The notes below the pieces were generated by a model, which was not told the origin of the DNA, ran no database searches, and was given only the letters and a program-made list of their open reading frames with translations. Made by a program: the position numbers and the translations under genes. This document shows positions 8,503 to 16,734 of a stretch of DNA of 44,260 nucleotides, piece after piece. The stretch is from Thermoguttaceae bacterium. Its GTDB lineage: Bacteria > Planctomycetota > Planctomycetia > Pirellulales > Thermoguttaceae. Within the stretch, counting starts at the first letter, position 1. Every line of letters begins with the position of its first letter. The stretch covers positions 1 to 44,260 of the forward strand of contig JAFRFG010000023.1 in NCBI GenBank assembly GCA_017434455.1. Direction: 5' to 3'.

Positions 8503-8832
8503 TTACATCACGTCGAGGATGAAGTGATGCCCCTTGTGGAAGCGGCGGGGAACCGGATAGTAGTTCTGCCAGTAGGGGTTGTAGGTCGGCACCTGCATCG
8601 GGCGGTCGTACCGATAGTAGAGACTGTCGGCACTGCGGTACTCGTCGACCGAGCGGAAGTTCTGCTTGTAATAGACGTAGGGATAGTGATAGAACCGGTT
8701 CCATTCCTGAGCGTCATAGCGCTGGAAGGCGGAGGGACGACGGCCCGGATCTTGCGCGTTGGCCTGGTTATTGGCGGCAAAGGCAAAGAACAGACCGAGC
8801 AGAATCAGCAGTCCGAACAGTTTGTATTTCAT
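8503..8832 (-). CDS. Small secreted Tyr-rich protein
   Basis: 109 aa. A basic-hydrophobic N-terminus (MKYKLFGLLILLGLFFAFA) and AQA-like site at about residues 25-27 form a signal peptide. The mature part is rich in Tyr, Phe, Arg and Asn, with FYHYPYVYYKQNF and a C-terminal GHHFILDVM. From memory, this pattern matches a family of short exported proteins in planctomycetes that is sometimes labelled calmodulin-binding; I cannot check that and the label is not functional evidence. It is monocistronic, with its own terminator. Its role is unknown; it may be a cell-envelope component. Confidence 0.75.
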   Translation of the reverse strand: MKYKLFGLLILLGLFFAFAANNQANAQDPGRRPSAFQRYDAQEWNRFYHYPYVYYKQNFRSVDEYRSADSLYYRYDRPMQVPTYNPYWQNYYPVPRRFHKGHHFILDVM

Positions 8833-9155
8833 CGTCTTAACTCTCTTACTTTTGGTCTTGTAAAGACACCCGGAACTTCTCGCGGCAGCCCCAAAAGGGC
8901 ATTACCGCTTCCCCCTTATCGGACAGGGGACCGGTGTTGTTTGAGAGAATTTTGCCGAAATGACGATTTTAAGGAATTTTTGCCGGCAGGGCCGGGCCGC
9001 GAGGCGCGGCGGGCCGGTTGCACCGGCGGGCGCTATGCCCCCGGTTGTTTTACGCAGCCGATCGCGCCGTTGGCGCTCATATCATCTGAGGCGCACCGCG
9101 CCGAACGGCTGCCCCTAGAATTTTTCAAGGGCATAGTGGCCGCCGCGCCTCGCGG
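8833..9155. other. Intergenic stretch without a gene
   Basis: About 320 bases between the start of the secreted-protein gene and the end of the OSBS-like gene. The part at 8990-9110 is very GC-rich with short inverted repeats (for example GGGCCGG and GCCCGCC motifs). I see no open frame with an SD and no conserved motif. It presumably holds the promoter of the Tyr-rich gene near 8860-8950, which I could not place with confidence. Confidence 0.5.
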
Positions 9156-10289
9156 CTACAATTCCACCTCGAAGCTGTCGAGGAAGTAATCCTCCAGCAG
9201 TTCCGGCGCCGGGTCGATGCCGATCCCCGGCTCTTCCCACAGGGCGGCGGCCGCGTGGCTTTCCGGGTCGGTGGTATACGGCACGGCACCGGGCAGCGGC
9301 GCGTCGAAGATCTCGTCCATCCGGGCGTAGTCGGCCGGCAGAGAGAACCCTTCCAGCGAGGCGGCGGCCAGGACCGACCGGTACCCCAGCGGGGTGAGCA
9401 GATCCATCGCGGCATAGCAGGGAACCTCGTGCTCGAAGGCGGCCTTGGCGATCCGCCGCGCGGCGGTCAGCCCCCCCACGCGCCCCGGCTTTACGCACAG
9501 CCGCCGGCACGAGCCCAGATCGAGCGCCAAGAGCGCCTCGCGCGGGGTGGTCACCGCCTCGTCGAGGGCCAGCGGCATGCGAAGCCCTTCCTGCAGCATC
9601 GCGCTGCCGACCAGGTCGCAGGGGTCGATCGGCTGCTCGACGGTAATGGGGAAGAAATCTTGCAGGCGGTAGAGCCGGTCGGTCACCGTCTCCATCGTAA
9701 AGGCCCCCTCAAAGTCGATCACCAGCTCAGTGGTCGGCGAGCAGATCTGCCGCGTCACGCGGATCGGCTCGATCTCCCACCCGGCGCGGTACTTGAGCGT
9801 GACCCGGCCAAACCGCTCGGCGGCCCCTTTTTGCAGCTGGGCGAAGAACTCCTCACGGCGGGTATCTTCACATCGGTCGAAGCAAAGCCCCAGCTCGATC
9901 GGTTTATCTTCCCCCCCGAGCCCCTTCCACAGGGGGACCCCGTCGAGGCGGGTTTTTAGGTCCCACCACGCCATATCGACCGCGGCGAGGGCCTGGCGGT
10001 TGCCTTTGATCGGCGCGAGGAACTCCTCGAGTTTTTCGGCGGTCTGAACGCCGCTGTTCTCGGCCAGGATCGGGAAGATATTCTGCGTCAGCGACATAAA
10101 GGTCCCCTGCGACCACTGTTCCGTCACCAGGGGGGCGTTCCCCGGGGCGACCTCGCTCCAGCCGGTCACTCCGCCGCTGCTTAGGCCCACATAAACCGTA
10201 TCGAGGAACTCCTCGACCCGGCCGGCGAGGGTTTGCGGCGTCTTAAACGGGACGCGGAGGAGGTAGGCGCGGATGGCATCGATCTTCAT
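9156..10289 (-). CDS. Enolase-superfamily enzyme, MenC/OSBS-like
   Basis: 377-aa member of the muconate-lactonizing subgroup, closest in pattern to o-succinylbenzoate synthases / N-succinylamino acid racemases. The ligand series can be followed: D in VIDFEGAFT, E in TVEQPIDP, D in ALDEAVTT and the C-terminal Lys in LCVKPGRVGG. In the first catalytic Lys-x-Lys pair only the second Lys is present (VTLKYRAGW; the first is Thr). The usual DANxAY is DFEGAF. No other men genes are nearby, so menaquinone synthesis is uncertain and a racemase or dehydratase role is possible. Confidence 0.8.
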   Translation of the reverse strand: MKIDAIRAYLLRVPFKTPQTLAGRVEEFLDTVYVGLSSGGVTGWSEVAPGNAPLVTEQWSQGTFMSLTQNIFPILAENSGVQTAEKLEEFLAPIKGNRQALAAVDMAWWDLKTRLDGVPLWKGLGGEDKPIELGLCFDRCEDTRREEFFAQLQKGAAERFGRVTLKYRAGWEIEPIRVTRQICSPTTELVIDFEGAFTMETVTDRLYRLQDFFPITVEQPIDPCDLVGSAMLQEGLRMPLALDEAVTTPREALLALDLGSCRRLCVKPGRVGGLTAARRIAKAAFEHEVPCYAAMDLLTPLGYRSVLAAASLEGFSLPADYARMDEIFDAPLPGAVPYTTDPESHAAAALWEEPGIGIDPAPELLEDYFLDSFEVEL

Positions 10290-10339
10290 GGGGGAACCCT
10301 TTATCTTTCGCTTTCGTTCTTTGCGGCTTTTGTATTCGT

Positions 10340-13240
10340 TCAGCGCTTCGGCGTGGTGACCCGATCGACCAGGTAGACGATCGACTGATAGGGGATCCCG
10401 CTGTTGGTCGTCAGCCCGATCTCGCAGGTGCGGCTGTTGGAGAACCCCAGTTTAATATGATTCTCTTCCAGCTGCGGGCGAAGTTTGCGCAGCGCCCAGG
10501 TATTGACCTCGGGATGCGTGAACCCCTTATCGCCGGCGAACGCGCAACAGCCGACCTCCTCGGGGAGGAAGACCCGCGTGGAGCAGCGCTCGGCCAGGCG
10601 CCGCAGCACCGGCAGCAGCCCCATCTTCGTCATCGAGCAGGTGGTATGAACCGCCACCGGCTCGTCGATCGGGTGGAAGTCAAGCGAATCGACCAGGAAG
10701 GTCTCGATAAACTCCACCGGCTCGTAGAGCTTCATTTTAGTGATCTTCTCGCGCATCCGGTACAGGCACGGCGACTGGTCGCACAGCACCGGATAGGTCC
10801 CTTCCAGCGAGGCGGCGTACAGCGCGTCCTCCAGCTCGCGGGTCTTTCGGTCGGCGATATCGGGCATCCCCTTGCTCTCCCAGATCGTCCCGCAGCAGTA
10901 CTGATTCATATTTTTGGGGAAGACCACCTCCCAGCCGGCCTTGGCCAAAAGCGCGACCATCGCCTCGGTGAGCGGCCGCGGATCGGGGTCCCCCTTGGCG
11001 GTACCGAACGTCTGATTGATGCAGCTGGGGAAGTAAACCACCTTGCGGGCGGCCGCCGCCGCGCCGGCCGCCTCCCCCTGCGCTGCATGACAGCGGGCGT
11101 GCTCGGCGCAATGTTTGCAGCGCACCGCATTACAATCTTCGTGCGTTGCACGAACGCCAACTTTGTGTGCCCGGGGCATCGCGGCGGTCCAAAGCGGAAC
11201 GCCCAGCCGATGCAGACCGCGGCAGATGGCCGACATTAAACGTGTCCCAAGAATCGTATGTCCCAGATCGGCCACCCAGAGGACCGGCCGCAGGGCCGTT
11301 TCGATCAGCCCCAGGTGATTGGCGCACAGATCGCTGAACCGATACTTCAGCGATCCGGGGCGGGCGTATTCGGCGCGCAGGTCGTGCGTTAGATCGCCGG
11401 TATTGATCGACAGCGGGCAGCAGGTGGAGCACAGCCCGTCGCCGGCGCAGGTCGCCTCGCCCAGGGATCGGAAGAGCTTTTTCATTTCGCGCAGCCGCCG
11501 GGGGTCTTCCCCCGATTTTTCCAGCAGGGCCATCTGCCGGACCGCGGCGATCCGCTGACGGCTGGAGAGGGTCAGCCCGGCGGTCACGCAGCGGACCTCG
11601 CAGAAGCCGCACTCCATACAGCAGTCGATATGCTCGTTGATGACGGGGACCTGTTTGGCGTTTTTAATAAAGCAGTCGGGATCGTCGTTAAAGATCACCC
11701 CGGGGTTGAGGATCCCGAGGGGGTCGAACAGGGCTTTGATCTTCTTCATTAGGGCGAACGCCTCGGCCCCCCACTCCCGCTCGACGAACGGGGCCATATT
11801 CCGGCCGGTCCCATGCTCGGCCTTGAGCGAGCCGCGGTACTTATCGGCGACCAGGGCGGCGATCTCCCGCATCAGGTTGGCGTACCGCTGGACCTGATCG
11901 GGCAGATCGAACCGCTGCGAGAGAATAACGTGGAAGTTGCCGTCTTTGGCGTGGCCGTAGATCACCCCGTCGCTGTAGCCGTAGCGGTGGATGATCTCCT
12001 GCAGTTCCGTCGTCGCCTCGGGCAGAACATCGAGCGGGAAGGCGACATCCTCGATCAGGCAGGTCGTCCCGGGGGCGCGCATCCCGCCGGCGGAGGGGAG
12101 CAAACCCGAACGTATTCCCCACCAGACGGAGCTGACCGCCGGATCGGTGGTAAACTCGATCGGGAAGAGGGTCTCGAAAGAAGCCAGCGCCGCTTTAATC
12201 GCCTCGATCTGCTCGGCCAGCTGCTCGGGGGTATTCGATCGGGTCTCCAGCAGCAGCGCCGTGGCGTCGCCGGGCAGGTCGGCCAGATAATCGGGCATCC
12301 CGGGCCGTCCCTCGACCGAGCGAAGCGCGGGGCGGTCGAGCATCTCGGTACTGGCCGCCGGGGCGTCTTTGAGCGCCTGCACCGCCTGGCAGGCCGACTT
12401 GAGCGTGGGAAAATAGACCATCGCGCTGGCGCTGTGCGGAAGGATCTTTTCGGTGGCGAGCGTCGCCCGCGACAGAAATGCCAGCGTCCCCTCGGAGCCG
12501 ACCATCAGGTGGGCGATGATCTTAAACGGGTCGTCGAAGCGCAGCAGCGGCAGGAGGTTCAGCCCCATGACGTTTTTGATCGAGTACTTGCGCTTGATCA
12601 GGGCGCTGAGCTGCTCAGAAGCGAGGACCTCGGCGCGCAGGGCCATGAGCCGCTGGATAAAATCGCCGTGCGTGCGCGAAAACGCCTGGCGGCTGTTTTC
12701 ATCGCCGGTATCGAGCACGGTGCCGTCGGCGAAGACGACGCGGGCGCTCTTCAGCACCCGGTCACTGTTGGCGTGGACGCCGCAGTTCATGCCGCTGGCG
12801 TTATTGACGATGATCCCCCCGAGCATCGCCGAGTTGATCGACGCCGGATCGGGGGGGAACCGCCGTCCGGACTTGGCGAGGATCTCGTTGAGCCGCCCGC
12901 CGACGATCCCCGGCTGCGCGGTGACGGTATCGCCTTCAACCTTGCACTCTTCCCACCCCTTGCCGACGACCATCAGGACCGAGTCGCTGGCCGACTGCCC
13001 GGACAGACTCGTCCCCGCGGCGCGGAAGGTAATGGCGATTTTTTGATCCCCGGCGATTTTTAATATCCGGCTGACCTGCTCCTCATTTTCGGGGAAGAGG
13101 ACGATTTTAGGGGTATACCGATAGAAGCTCGCGTCGGTCCCCCAGCAGAAGGTGCGCAGGGGGTCGGTCAAGAGGCGGTCTTTAGGCAAAAAAGCGCTTA
13201 CGGCCTGGAAAAAACGATCGTAGGGAGATTCGAGCGGCAT
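10340..13240 (-). CDS. FAD-linked D-lactate/glycolate dehydrogenase fused to Fe-S CCG-domain module
   Basis: 966-aa flavoprotein. It has an FAD-binding PCMH domain (FRAAGTSLSGQS near residue 73; NNASGMNCGVH), a vanillyl-alcohol-oxidase-type C-terminal cap (YGHAKDGNFH, EHGTGRNMAPF), a 4Fe-4S ferredoxin-like part (CCMECGFCEVRC; CSTCCP) and two CCG-type cysteine modules (SCINQTFG...CCG; TTCSMTKMG...CCAF). This is the one-protein (GlcD plus GlcF-like) form of membrane-associated 2-hydroxyacid dehydrogenases that pass electrons to the respiratory chain. The frame opens 19 codons upstream, but AAGG is 8 bases before the ATG at 13240. It may oxidise lactate from the nearby compartment pathway (inference). 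Confidence 0.9.
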   Translation of the reverse strand: MPLESPYDRFFQAVSAFLPKDRLLTDPLRTFCWGTDASFYRYTPKIVLFPENEEQVSRILKIAGDQKIAITFRAAGTSLSGQSASDSVLMVVGKGWEECKVEGDTVTAQPGIVGGRLNEILAKSGRRFPPDPASINSAMLGGIIVNNASGMNCGVHANSDRVLKSARVVFADGTVLDTGDENSRQAFSRTHGDFIQRLMALRAEVLASEQLSALIKRKYSIKNVMGLNLLPLLRFDDPFKIIAHLMVGSEGTLAFLSRATLATEKILPHSASAMVYFPTLKSACQAVQALKDAPAASTEMLDRPALRSVEGRPGMPDYLADLPGDATALLLETRSNTPEQLAEQIEAIKAALASFETLFPIEFTTDPAVSSVWWGIRSGLLPSAGGMRAPGTTCLIEDVAFPLDVLPEATTELQEIIHRYGYSDGVIYGHAKDGNFHVILSQRFDLPDQVQRYANLMREIAALVADKYRGSLKAEHGTGRNMAPFVEREWGAEAFALMKKIKALFDPLGILNPGVIFNDDPDCFIKNAKQVPVINEHIDCCMECGFCEVRCVTAGLTLSSRQRIAAVRQMALLEKSGEDPRRLREMKKLFRSLGEATCAGDGLCSTCCPLSINTGDLTHDLRAEYARPGSLKYRFSDLCANHLGLIETALRPVLWVADLGHTILGTRLMSAICRGLHRLGVPLWTAAMPRAHKVGVRATHEDCNAVRCKHCAEHARCHAAQGEAAGAAAAARKVVYFPSCINQTFGTAKGDPDPRPLTEAMVALLAKAGWEVVFPKNMNQYCCGTIWESKGMPDIADRKTRELEDALYAASLEGTYPVLCDQSPCLYRMREKITKMKLYEPVEFIETFLVDSLDFHPIDEPVAVHTTCSMTKMGLLPVLRRLAERCSTRVFLPEEVGCCAFAGDKGFTHPEVNTWALRKLRPQLEENHIKLGFSNSRTCEIGLTTNSGIPYQSIVYLVDRVTTPKR

Positions 13241-13334
13241 CGCGGAGACCTTATTGTTTGTAACGATTCGGGCGGAAAACCCGCCGAAGAAAGACATCTA
13301 TATCTTGTATATCTTGGATGAATCAGCCGGAAAT

Positions 13335-13363
13335 AGTATACAACAGACCCCCGCCGGGGGCAA
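13335..13363 (-). promoter_or_regulatory. Promoter of the FAD/Fe-S dehydrogenase gene
   Basis: Minus strand: -35 TTGCCC (13358-13363), 17-base spacer, -10 TATACT (13335-13340). The spacer carries a GC-rich inverted sequence (CCCCCGGCGGGGG) that overlaps the -35 box and could be an operator. It lies about 95 bases upstream of the chosen ATG. Confidence 0.6.
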
Positions 13364-13508
13364 GAAGTTTCGAACAACGGCCGAACTTTTCACCGCCGCT
13401 TAAAAGCCGGTTTTCTTTACGCCGCGCCCCCCGCGCCCCCCCGAGCCCCTCGCGTCGCGCGTCATTCGCGCGGCAAGTTGACGCAATAATTTGACTTGTA
13501 TAGACACT

Positions 13509-13568
13509 GTAATGCAAGAGGCGGCAGCGCAACGCAAAAGACGGCACCGTAATGCAAGAGGCGGCTTT
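13509..13568. repeat. Three tandem copies of a 20-bp unit
   Basis: Units start at 13509, 13529 and 13549. The first and third share 17 identical bases (GTAATGCAAGAGGCGGC). The middle one differs at four positions. The spacing of exactly 20 bases, about two helical turns, would place protein sites on one DNA face. It lies between the dehydrogenase gene and the RelB-like gene in a 525-base region (13298-13822) with no other recognisable gene. Confidence 0.8.
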
Positions 13569-13674
13569 TGCCTGAACAAAACGCGAAAGCCCGCCGCGGC
13601 CCCGGTGCGCCCCCTTCCCCTCGGGCCGATCACCCGTCCCCAAGCGGCGGCAGGCGGCCCGGGCAGGCGCGCCC

Positions 13675-13703
13675 TTGAACGTTTTCGCGCGATGTCCTAC
13701 AAT
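13675..13703 (+). promoter_or_regulatory. Promoter of the RelB-like gene
   Basis: Plus strand: -35 TTGAAC (13675-13680), 17-base spacer, -10 TACAAT (13698-13703). It would give a leader of about 110 bases before the ATG at 13823. The 20-bp tandem repeats end about 105 bases upstream of the -35. Confidence 0.6.
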
Positions 13704-13822
13704 AGACACAACAAGCAATACAACCGGCACAACACCAACCGCTCCGCCGAATATACCGCACGAGTGCCGCATTACAATATCTGGCGCACCGGCGCGCTGG
13801 ATCATACAAGGGGACTTCCGCC

Positions 13823-14239
13823 ATGGCCGCGAAAACCACGAACATCAGTATCCGCATGGACGTCGAGCTCAAGGCCCGGGCCGAGGAGCTCTTCGCCGCG
13901 CTGGGGATGAACATTTCCACGGCGTTCAATATCTTCGTCCGTCAGGCGCTGCGCGAGGGGAAGATCCCGTTCGAGATCTCGCTGACCCCCCAGCCCCAGC
14001 CGGAGCCGGCCGAACAGATCGCCCCTAACGAAAACAGCGCCCCAAGCGCCGAGCCCCACCCCGCCCCCCCGGCTCAGCCGGTAACAACCGCGCCGGCCGC
14101 GGCGGCCGTCCCCCGCAGGAAATTCCCCCCGGCGCTCCTCCCGCCGCAGAGCGGGCAAGACGCGCAGACCTTGCCGGAAGGGCAAAAAAAAGCGCCGCGG
14201 CCCGAAGGCGCGGCGCAGAATATCATCGATATGTTTTGA
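13823..14239 (+). CDS. RelB/DinJ-family antitoxin-like protein with Pro-rich tail
   Basis: 138 aa. The first ~50 residues match the RelB/DinJ ribbon-helix-helix family: TNISIRMDVELKARAEELFAAL, then GMNISTAFNIFVRQALREGKIPFEI. These proteins bind DNA as dimers and neutralise a RelE/YafQ-type toxin. The rest is an unusual Pro/Ala/Gln-rich low-complexity tail ending GAAQNIIDMF. AAGGGG lies 9 bases before the ATG. No toxin gene follows (the next gene is convergent), so it is an orphan antitoxin or a repurposed regulator. The last ~70 bases recur at 15481-15548. Confidence 0.85.
   Translation: MAAKTTNISIRMDVELKARAEELFAALGMNISTAFNIFVRQALREGKIPFEISLTPQPQPEPAEQIAPNENSAPSAEPHPAPPAQPVTTAPAAAAVPRRKFPPALLPPQSGQDAQTLPEGQKKAPRPEGAAQNIIDMF
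14184..14216 (-). terminator. Terminator of the MBL-rubredoxin gene, inside the RelB-like coding region
   Basis: Minus strand: an 8-bp stem (14209-14216 with 14192-14199) followed by eight T (complement of 14184-14191). It lies 80 bases beyond the stop of the leftward gene at 14296 and overlaps the 3' coding part of the opposing RelB-like gene. A second GC palindrome at 14241-14258 lies between the two convergent genes. Confidence 0.7.
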
Positions 14240-14295
14240 CCGCCCCCGGCCGGGGGCGAACCACGACGGGGCACGCGGTCTCGTCAAAAGAGGCG

Positions 14296-15237
14296 TTACG
14301 CCCGATTGAACTTCTCTTTCGGCTGCCGGCAGCGGGGACACTTCCATTCGGCGGGCAGATCCTCGAACGCGGTGCCGTCATGCTCGGCGGGGTCATAGAC
14401 ATAGCCGCAGACCGAACAGACATACTTGCCGCTGGCTTTTTTGGAGGAAAAATCGATCCGCACGGGCACGGTTTCTGTCGGATGATCCAGATCGATCACC
14501 CGCTTGGCGTCGAGATTCTCGATGCTCTGGGGGGTATGCGTCCCCAAATAAACCGTGGGATGTTCGCGAACGAACACGCGGACGCGGTCGAGGGTTTCGC
14601 GCGCGGCGGCCGGATCGTCGAACACGACCGACAGTTTATTCTCGTAGAGCGCCTCGTCGACGTAGGTGACATCGCCGTGGATCATAAAGAACAAGCCGCC
14701 GCTTTCCACAACGACGATGCTGTTGCCGCCGGTGTGCCCCTTCGCCTTAATATAGGTGATGCCGTCTCGGATCTTCTGGCTGTCGGGGAAGTTGAAATAG
14801 GGGCCGTCGGTGAATGTCACCGGGACGATATTCGGCAGCCCCCGCAGTTCCTCGGCCGCGGCCTCTTCCTCACTGACATAGATCTTCGCGTTCGGGAAGG
14901 ATCGCAGCTCGCCGGTATGATCGGCGTGTTTGTGGGTCACCAGAATCGCCGTCACCTGCTCGGGCGTATACCCGAGCGCCGCGAGCGCCTCCGGATAGCT
15001 GGCGATATCCTCTCCGGTATAGACGGCGGTCGTTTCGTCGGGGACTTCTTCCGGCGTTCCGGCGGGCAGCCCGGTATCGACTAAAATAACCTCCTCCCCG
15101 GTATCGATCAGGTAATTCTGCAGACTGCCGCGATACCGGATGGTCGGGTCGAACTTGTCCGCCCCTTCCTCACCGCCAAAGACGAACGGCTGGGTAAAAA
15201 ACCCGTCTTTCCTGAACGGAACCGCTTTGATTTCCAT
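14296..15237 (-). CDS. Metallo-beta-lactamase-fold protein with C-terminal rubredoxin
   Basis: 313 aa. Residues ~1-255 are an MBL-fold hydrolase/oxidoreductase: [10 protein letters not shown] is the HxHxDH metal motif, with later ligands in [14 protein letters not shown] and YLGTHTP. Residues ~265-310 are a rubredoxin with two CxxCG-type knuckles ([10 protein letters not shown], then [11 protein letters not shown]). The order resembles an oxygen- or NO-reducing flavodiiron protein without its flavodoxin part, so an electron-accepting redox role in oxidative-stress defence is plausible. AAGGAGG precedes the ATG. Monocistronic. Confidence 0.88.
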   Translation of the reverse strand: MEIKAVPFRKDGFFTQPFVFGGEEGADKFDPTIRYRGSLQNYLIDTGEEVILVDTGLPAGTPEEVPDETTAVYTGEDIASYPEALAALGYTPEQVTAILVTHKHADHTGELRSFPNAKIYVSEEEAAAEELRGLPNIVPVTFTDGPYFNFPDSQKIRDGITYIKAKGHTGGNSIVVVESGGLFFMIHGDVTYVDEALYENKLSVVFDDPAAARETLDRVRVFVREHPTVYLGTHTPQSIENLDAKRVIDLDHPTETVPVRIDFSSKKASGKYVCSVCGYVYDPAEHDGTAFEDLPAEWKCPRCRQPKEKFNRA

Positions 15238-15577
15238 AGGTTTCCTCCTTCTTCCCCCTTAATGAGCCGCGATCCCCCCCGGGCTCGCGCGGCGTTTGGG
15301 GAAGGGCCGTGACGATAACCGGGGGGCAAGCCCATTTGTCTTTTGTTAAAAGTCCCTGCAGTTAAAACGCTTTTCTCTCCATCCGGCCGATACAGGCGGA
15401 TCCTCCCGCCCATGGCGGTATTATACCGGGAGCGGACGGTTCGTGTCCACAGGCGCCCAACGACGGGACAAGGCGCGTGAACCTTGCCGGAAGGGCAAAA
15501 AAAGCGCCGCGGGTGAGGCGGCGCGGAATATCATCGATAGGTTCTGGGGGGTGACCGACGAGGGGCCCGGCGGCGTT
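15238..15577. other. Intergenic stretch with a repeated segment but no intact gene
   Basis: 340 bases between the MBL-rubredoxin start and the DUF499-like stop. The right part contains the copy of the RelB 3' end described separately. The part at 15238-15440 should contain the promoter of the MBL gene; I could not choose among several weak boxes. Confidence 0.5.
15481..15548 (-). repeat. Second copy of the RelB 3' segment, acting as terminator
   Basis: About 68 bases match 14168-14239 closely: ACCTTGCCGGAAGGGC, the A run (7 instead of 8), GCGCCGCGG, and AATATCATCGATA. The one-base loss in the A run breaks the antitoxin frame, so it is not a working antitoxin tail. On the minus strand it forms a good terminator (stem 15518-15524 with 15504-15510, then seven T) just past the DUF499-like stop at 15578. 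It is either the remnant of a duplicated antitoxin gene or a mobile terminator-like repeat that has also become the tail of the RelB gene. Confidence 0.75.
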
Positions 15578-16522
15578 TCAGTGATCGTCCGGCTTTTCCG
15601 GCTCCTCAGGGAACATTTGCTCGAGCGTTTTCAACACCCGCTCCTGCTTCCGGCGCCTTTGATCCTCCAGGCAATCCTCCACGCGCTGTTTACAGACCAA
15701 GAGCGAATCGGGCGAAAGCCCCGCGGCGCGGCCGATCACAAGGTCCCGATACCCCTGGCCTTTCTTTTCGGCGGCACAGCCGAACAGCCCCATCTCGACC
15801 CCCTGGCGGGCGCTTTCGAACAGGACATTTTCATTTTGGAGCCGCTCCATATAGCAATGGCGGCAAATATCGTCCCAGACCCGCGCCAGCGTCACCTCGG
15901 GGGAACCCTTCTTGAAATAGTACCGCTGTAAATGCTCCTGAAGCGAGACGGGATCCCAGACATCGAGCAGGGCGTCCTCTTCGCGCAGGGCTCCGGCCGC
16001 GGATTCGGCCCAGCTGCCGCGGCCGACGTGAACGGGAACCGAACGGAGAAAGCAGCTTTTCTTATCCGGCGTCTCGGGAACCAACAGAACCGAATATGCC
16101 TCTTGAATCGCCTGATCGAGCGGGTCTAAAAACAACCTGTGCCTGCCCCATTCTTCCGTCCGGATGGCAAAAGGCGTCCTGGCGCAATCGCTCGCCCGCT
16201 CGATTTTGTCGGCCTCCGAAAGTGCAAAGATCACTCGATTGCGGTACCGGCGCGGACTCGCCCCGGCGCCCAGGAGGATCTCCTCGGCCCGTTTTTCCCC
16301 CCCATCGTGGAGGAAAAAACCCGGTTCCGGCGGGAGGATCACCAGCTGGAGCGTCTCGGCCGCCGTATCTGGGAGGTCCTCCGGCCGACGAACGACCATG
16401 CCGGTGAAAACGACGCTCGAAAGAGCCAGCCAACCGGCATACTGAAGCAGTTCGGCCGCAATCTCGGCATCCGAGATCTTCCCGGTGAGGTTTTCTGAGG
16501 CGTTGGTGTTCTTGTTTTCCAT
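15578..16522 (-). CDS. DUF499-like protein, probably a C-terminal remnant
   Basis: 314 aa. From about residue 50 the sequence follows the C-terminal region of large DUF499-type ATPases of defence islands: TLQLVILPPEPG, a SPRRYRNRVIFALSEADK segment, LDPLDQAIQEAYSVLLVP, LDVWDPVSLQEHLQRYYF and VWDDICRHCYMERL. The N-terminal P-loop ATPase part of those ~1000-aa proteins is missing, and only ~40 unrelated residues stand in front. AAAGGA lies 7 bases before the ATG at 16522 (the frame opens 18 codons earlier), so it may still be translated. I read it as the 3' end of an older defence system. Assignment from memory of the family pattern. Confidence 0.65.
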   Translation of the reverse strand: MENKNTNASENLTGKISDAEIAAELLQYAGWLALSSVVFTGMVVRRPEDLPDTAAETLQLVILPPEPGFFLHDGGEKRAEEILLGAGASPRRYRNRVIFALSEADKIERASDCARTPFAIRTEEWGRHRLFLDPLDQAIQEAYSVLLVPETPDKKSCFLRSVPVHVGRGSWAESAAGALREEDALLDVWDPVSLQEHLQRYYFKKGSPEVTLARVWDDICRHCYMERLQNENVLFESARQGVEMGLFGCAAEKKGQGYRDLVIGRAAGLSPDSLLVCKQRVEDCLEDQRRRKQERVLKTLEQMFPEEPEKPDDH

Positions 16523-16650
16523 GGGATCGTCCTTTGGGTATGGGTTATTCGCTCGTTGATGACGGGAACCGATCAATGCCGTCGGCGCAGTCGACTGCTT
16601 TTAGTATCGGTCAGGCGTGAGGGGTTGTCCAGCATTGCCCGGAGGGAAGA

Positions 16651-16692
16651 ACAAAAAAACAACGTCGGCGCGAAGAAGTCGCGCCGACGTTG
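16651..16692 (-). terminator. Terminator of the methyltransferase-helicase-nuclease operon
   Basis: A perfect 14-bp stem (16660-16673 with 16679-16692) has a 5-base loop, followed on the minus strand by seven T (complement of 16653-16659). It lies 43 bases after the GIY-YIG stop and closes the defence operon. Confidence 0.9.
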
Positions 16693-16734
16693 AATGTTTC
16701 CGACAGATATTGGCAAAGAGGTTCTTCGGCCGGC

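Noticed and set aside
11813..13063. 416-codon plus-strand frame opposite the FAD dehydrogenase
   Set aside because: The minus-strand frame has clear FAD and Fe-S motifs. The plus frame shows only antisense composition.
13823..14239. Complete toxin-antitoxin pair
   Set aside because: No toxin-like frame lies on either side within 500 bases. The downstream gene is a convergent MBL-rubredoxin protein.
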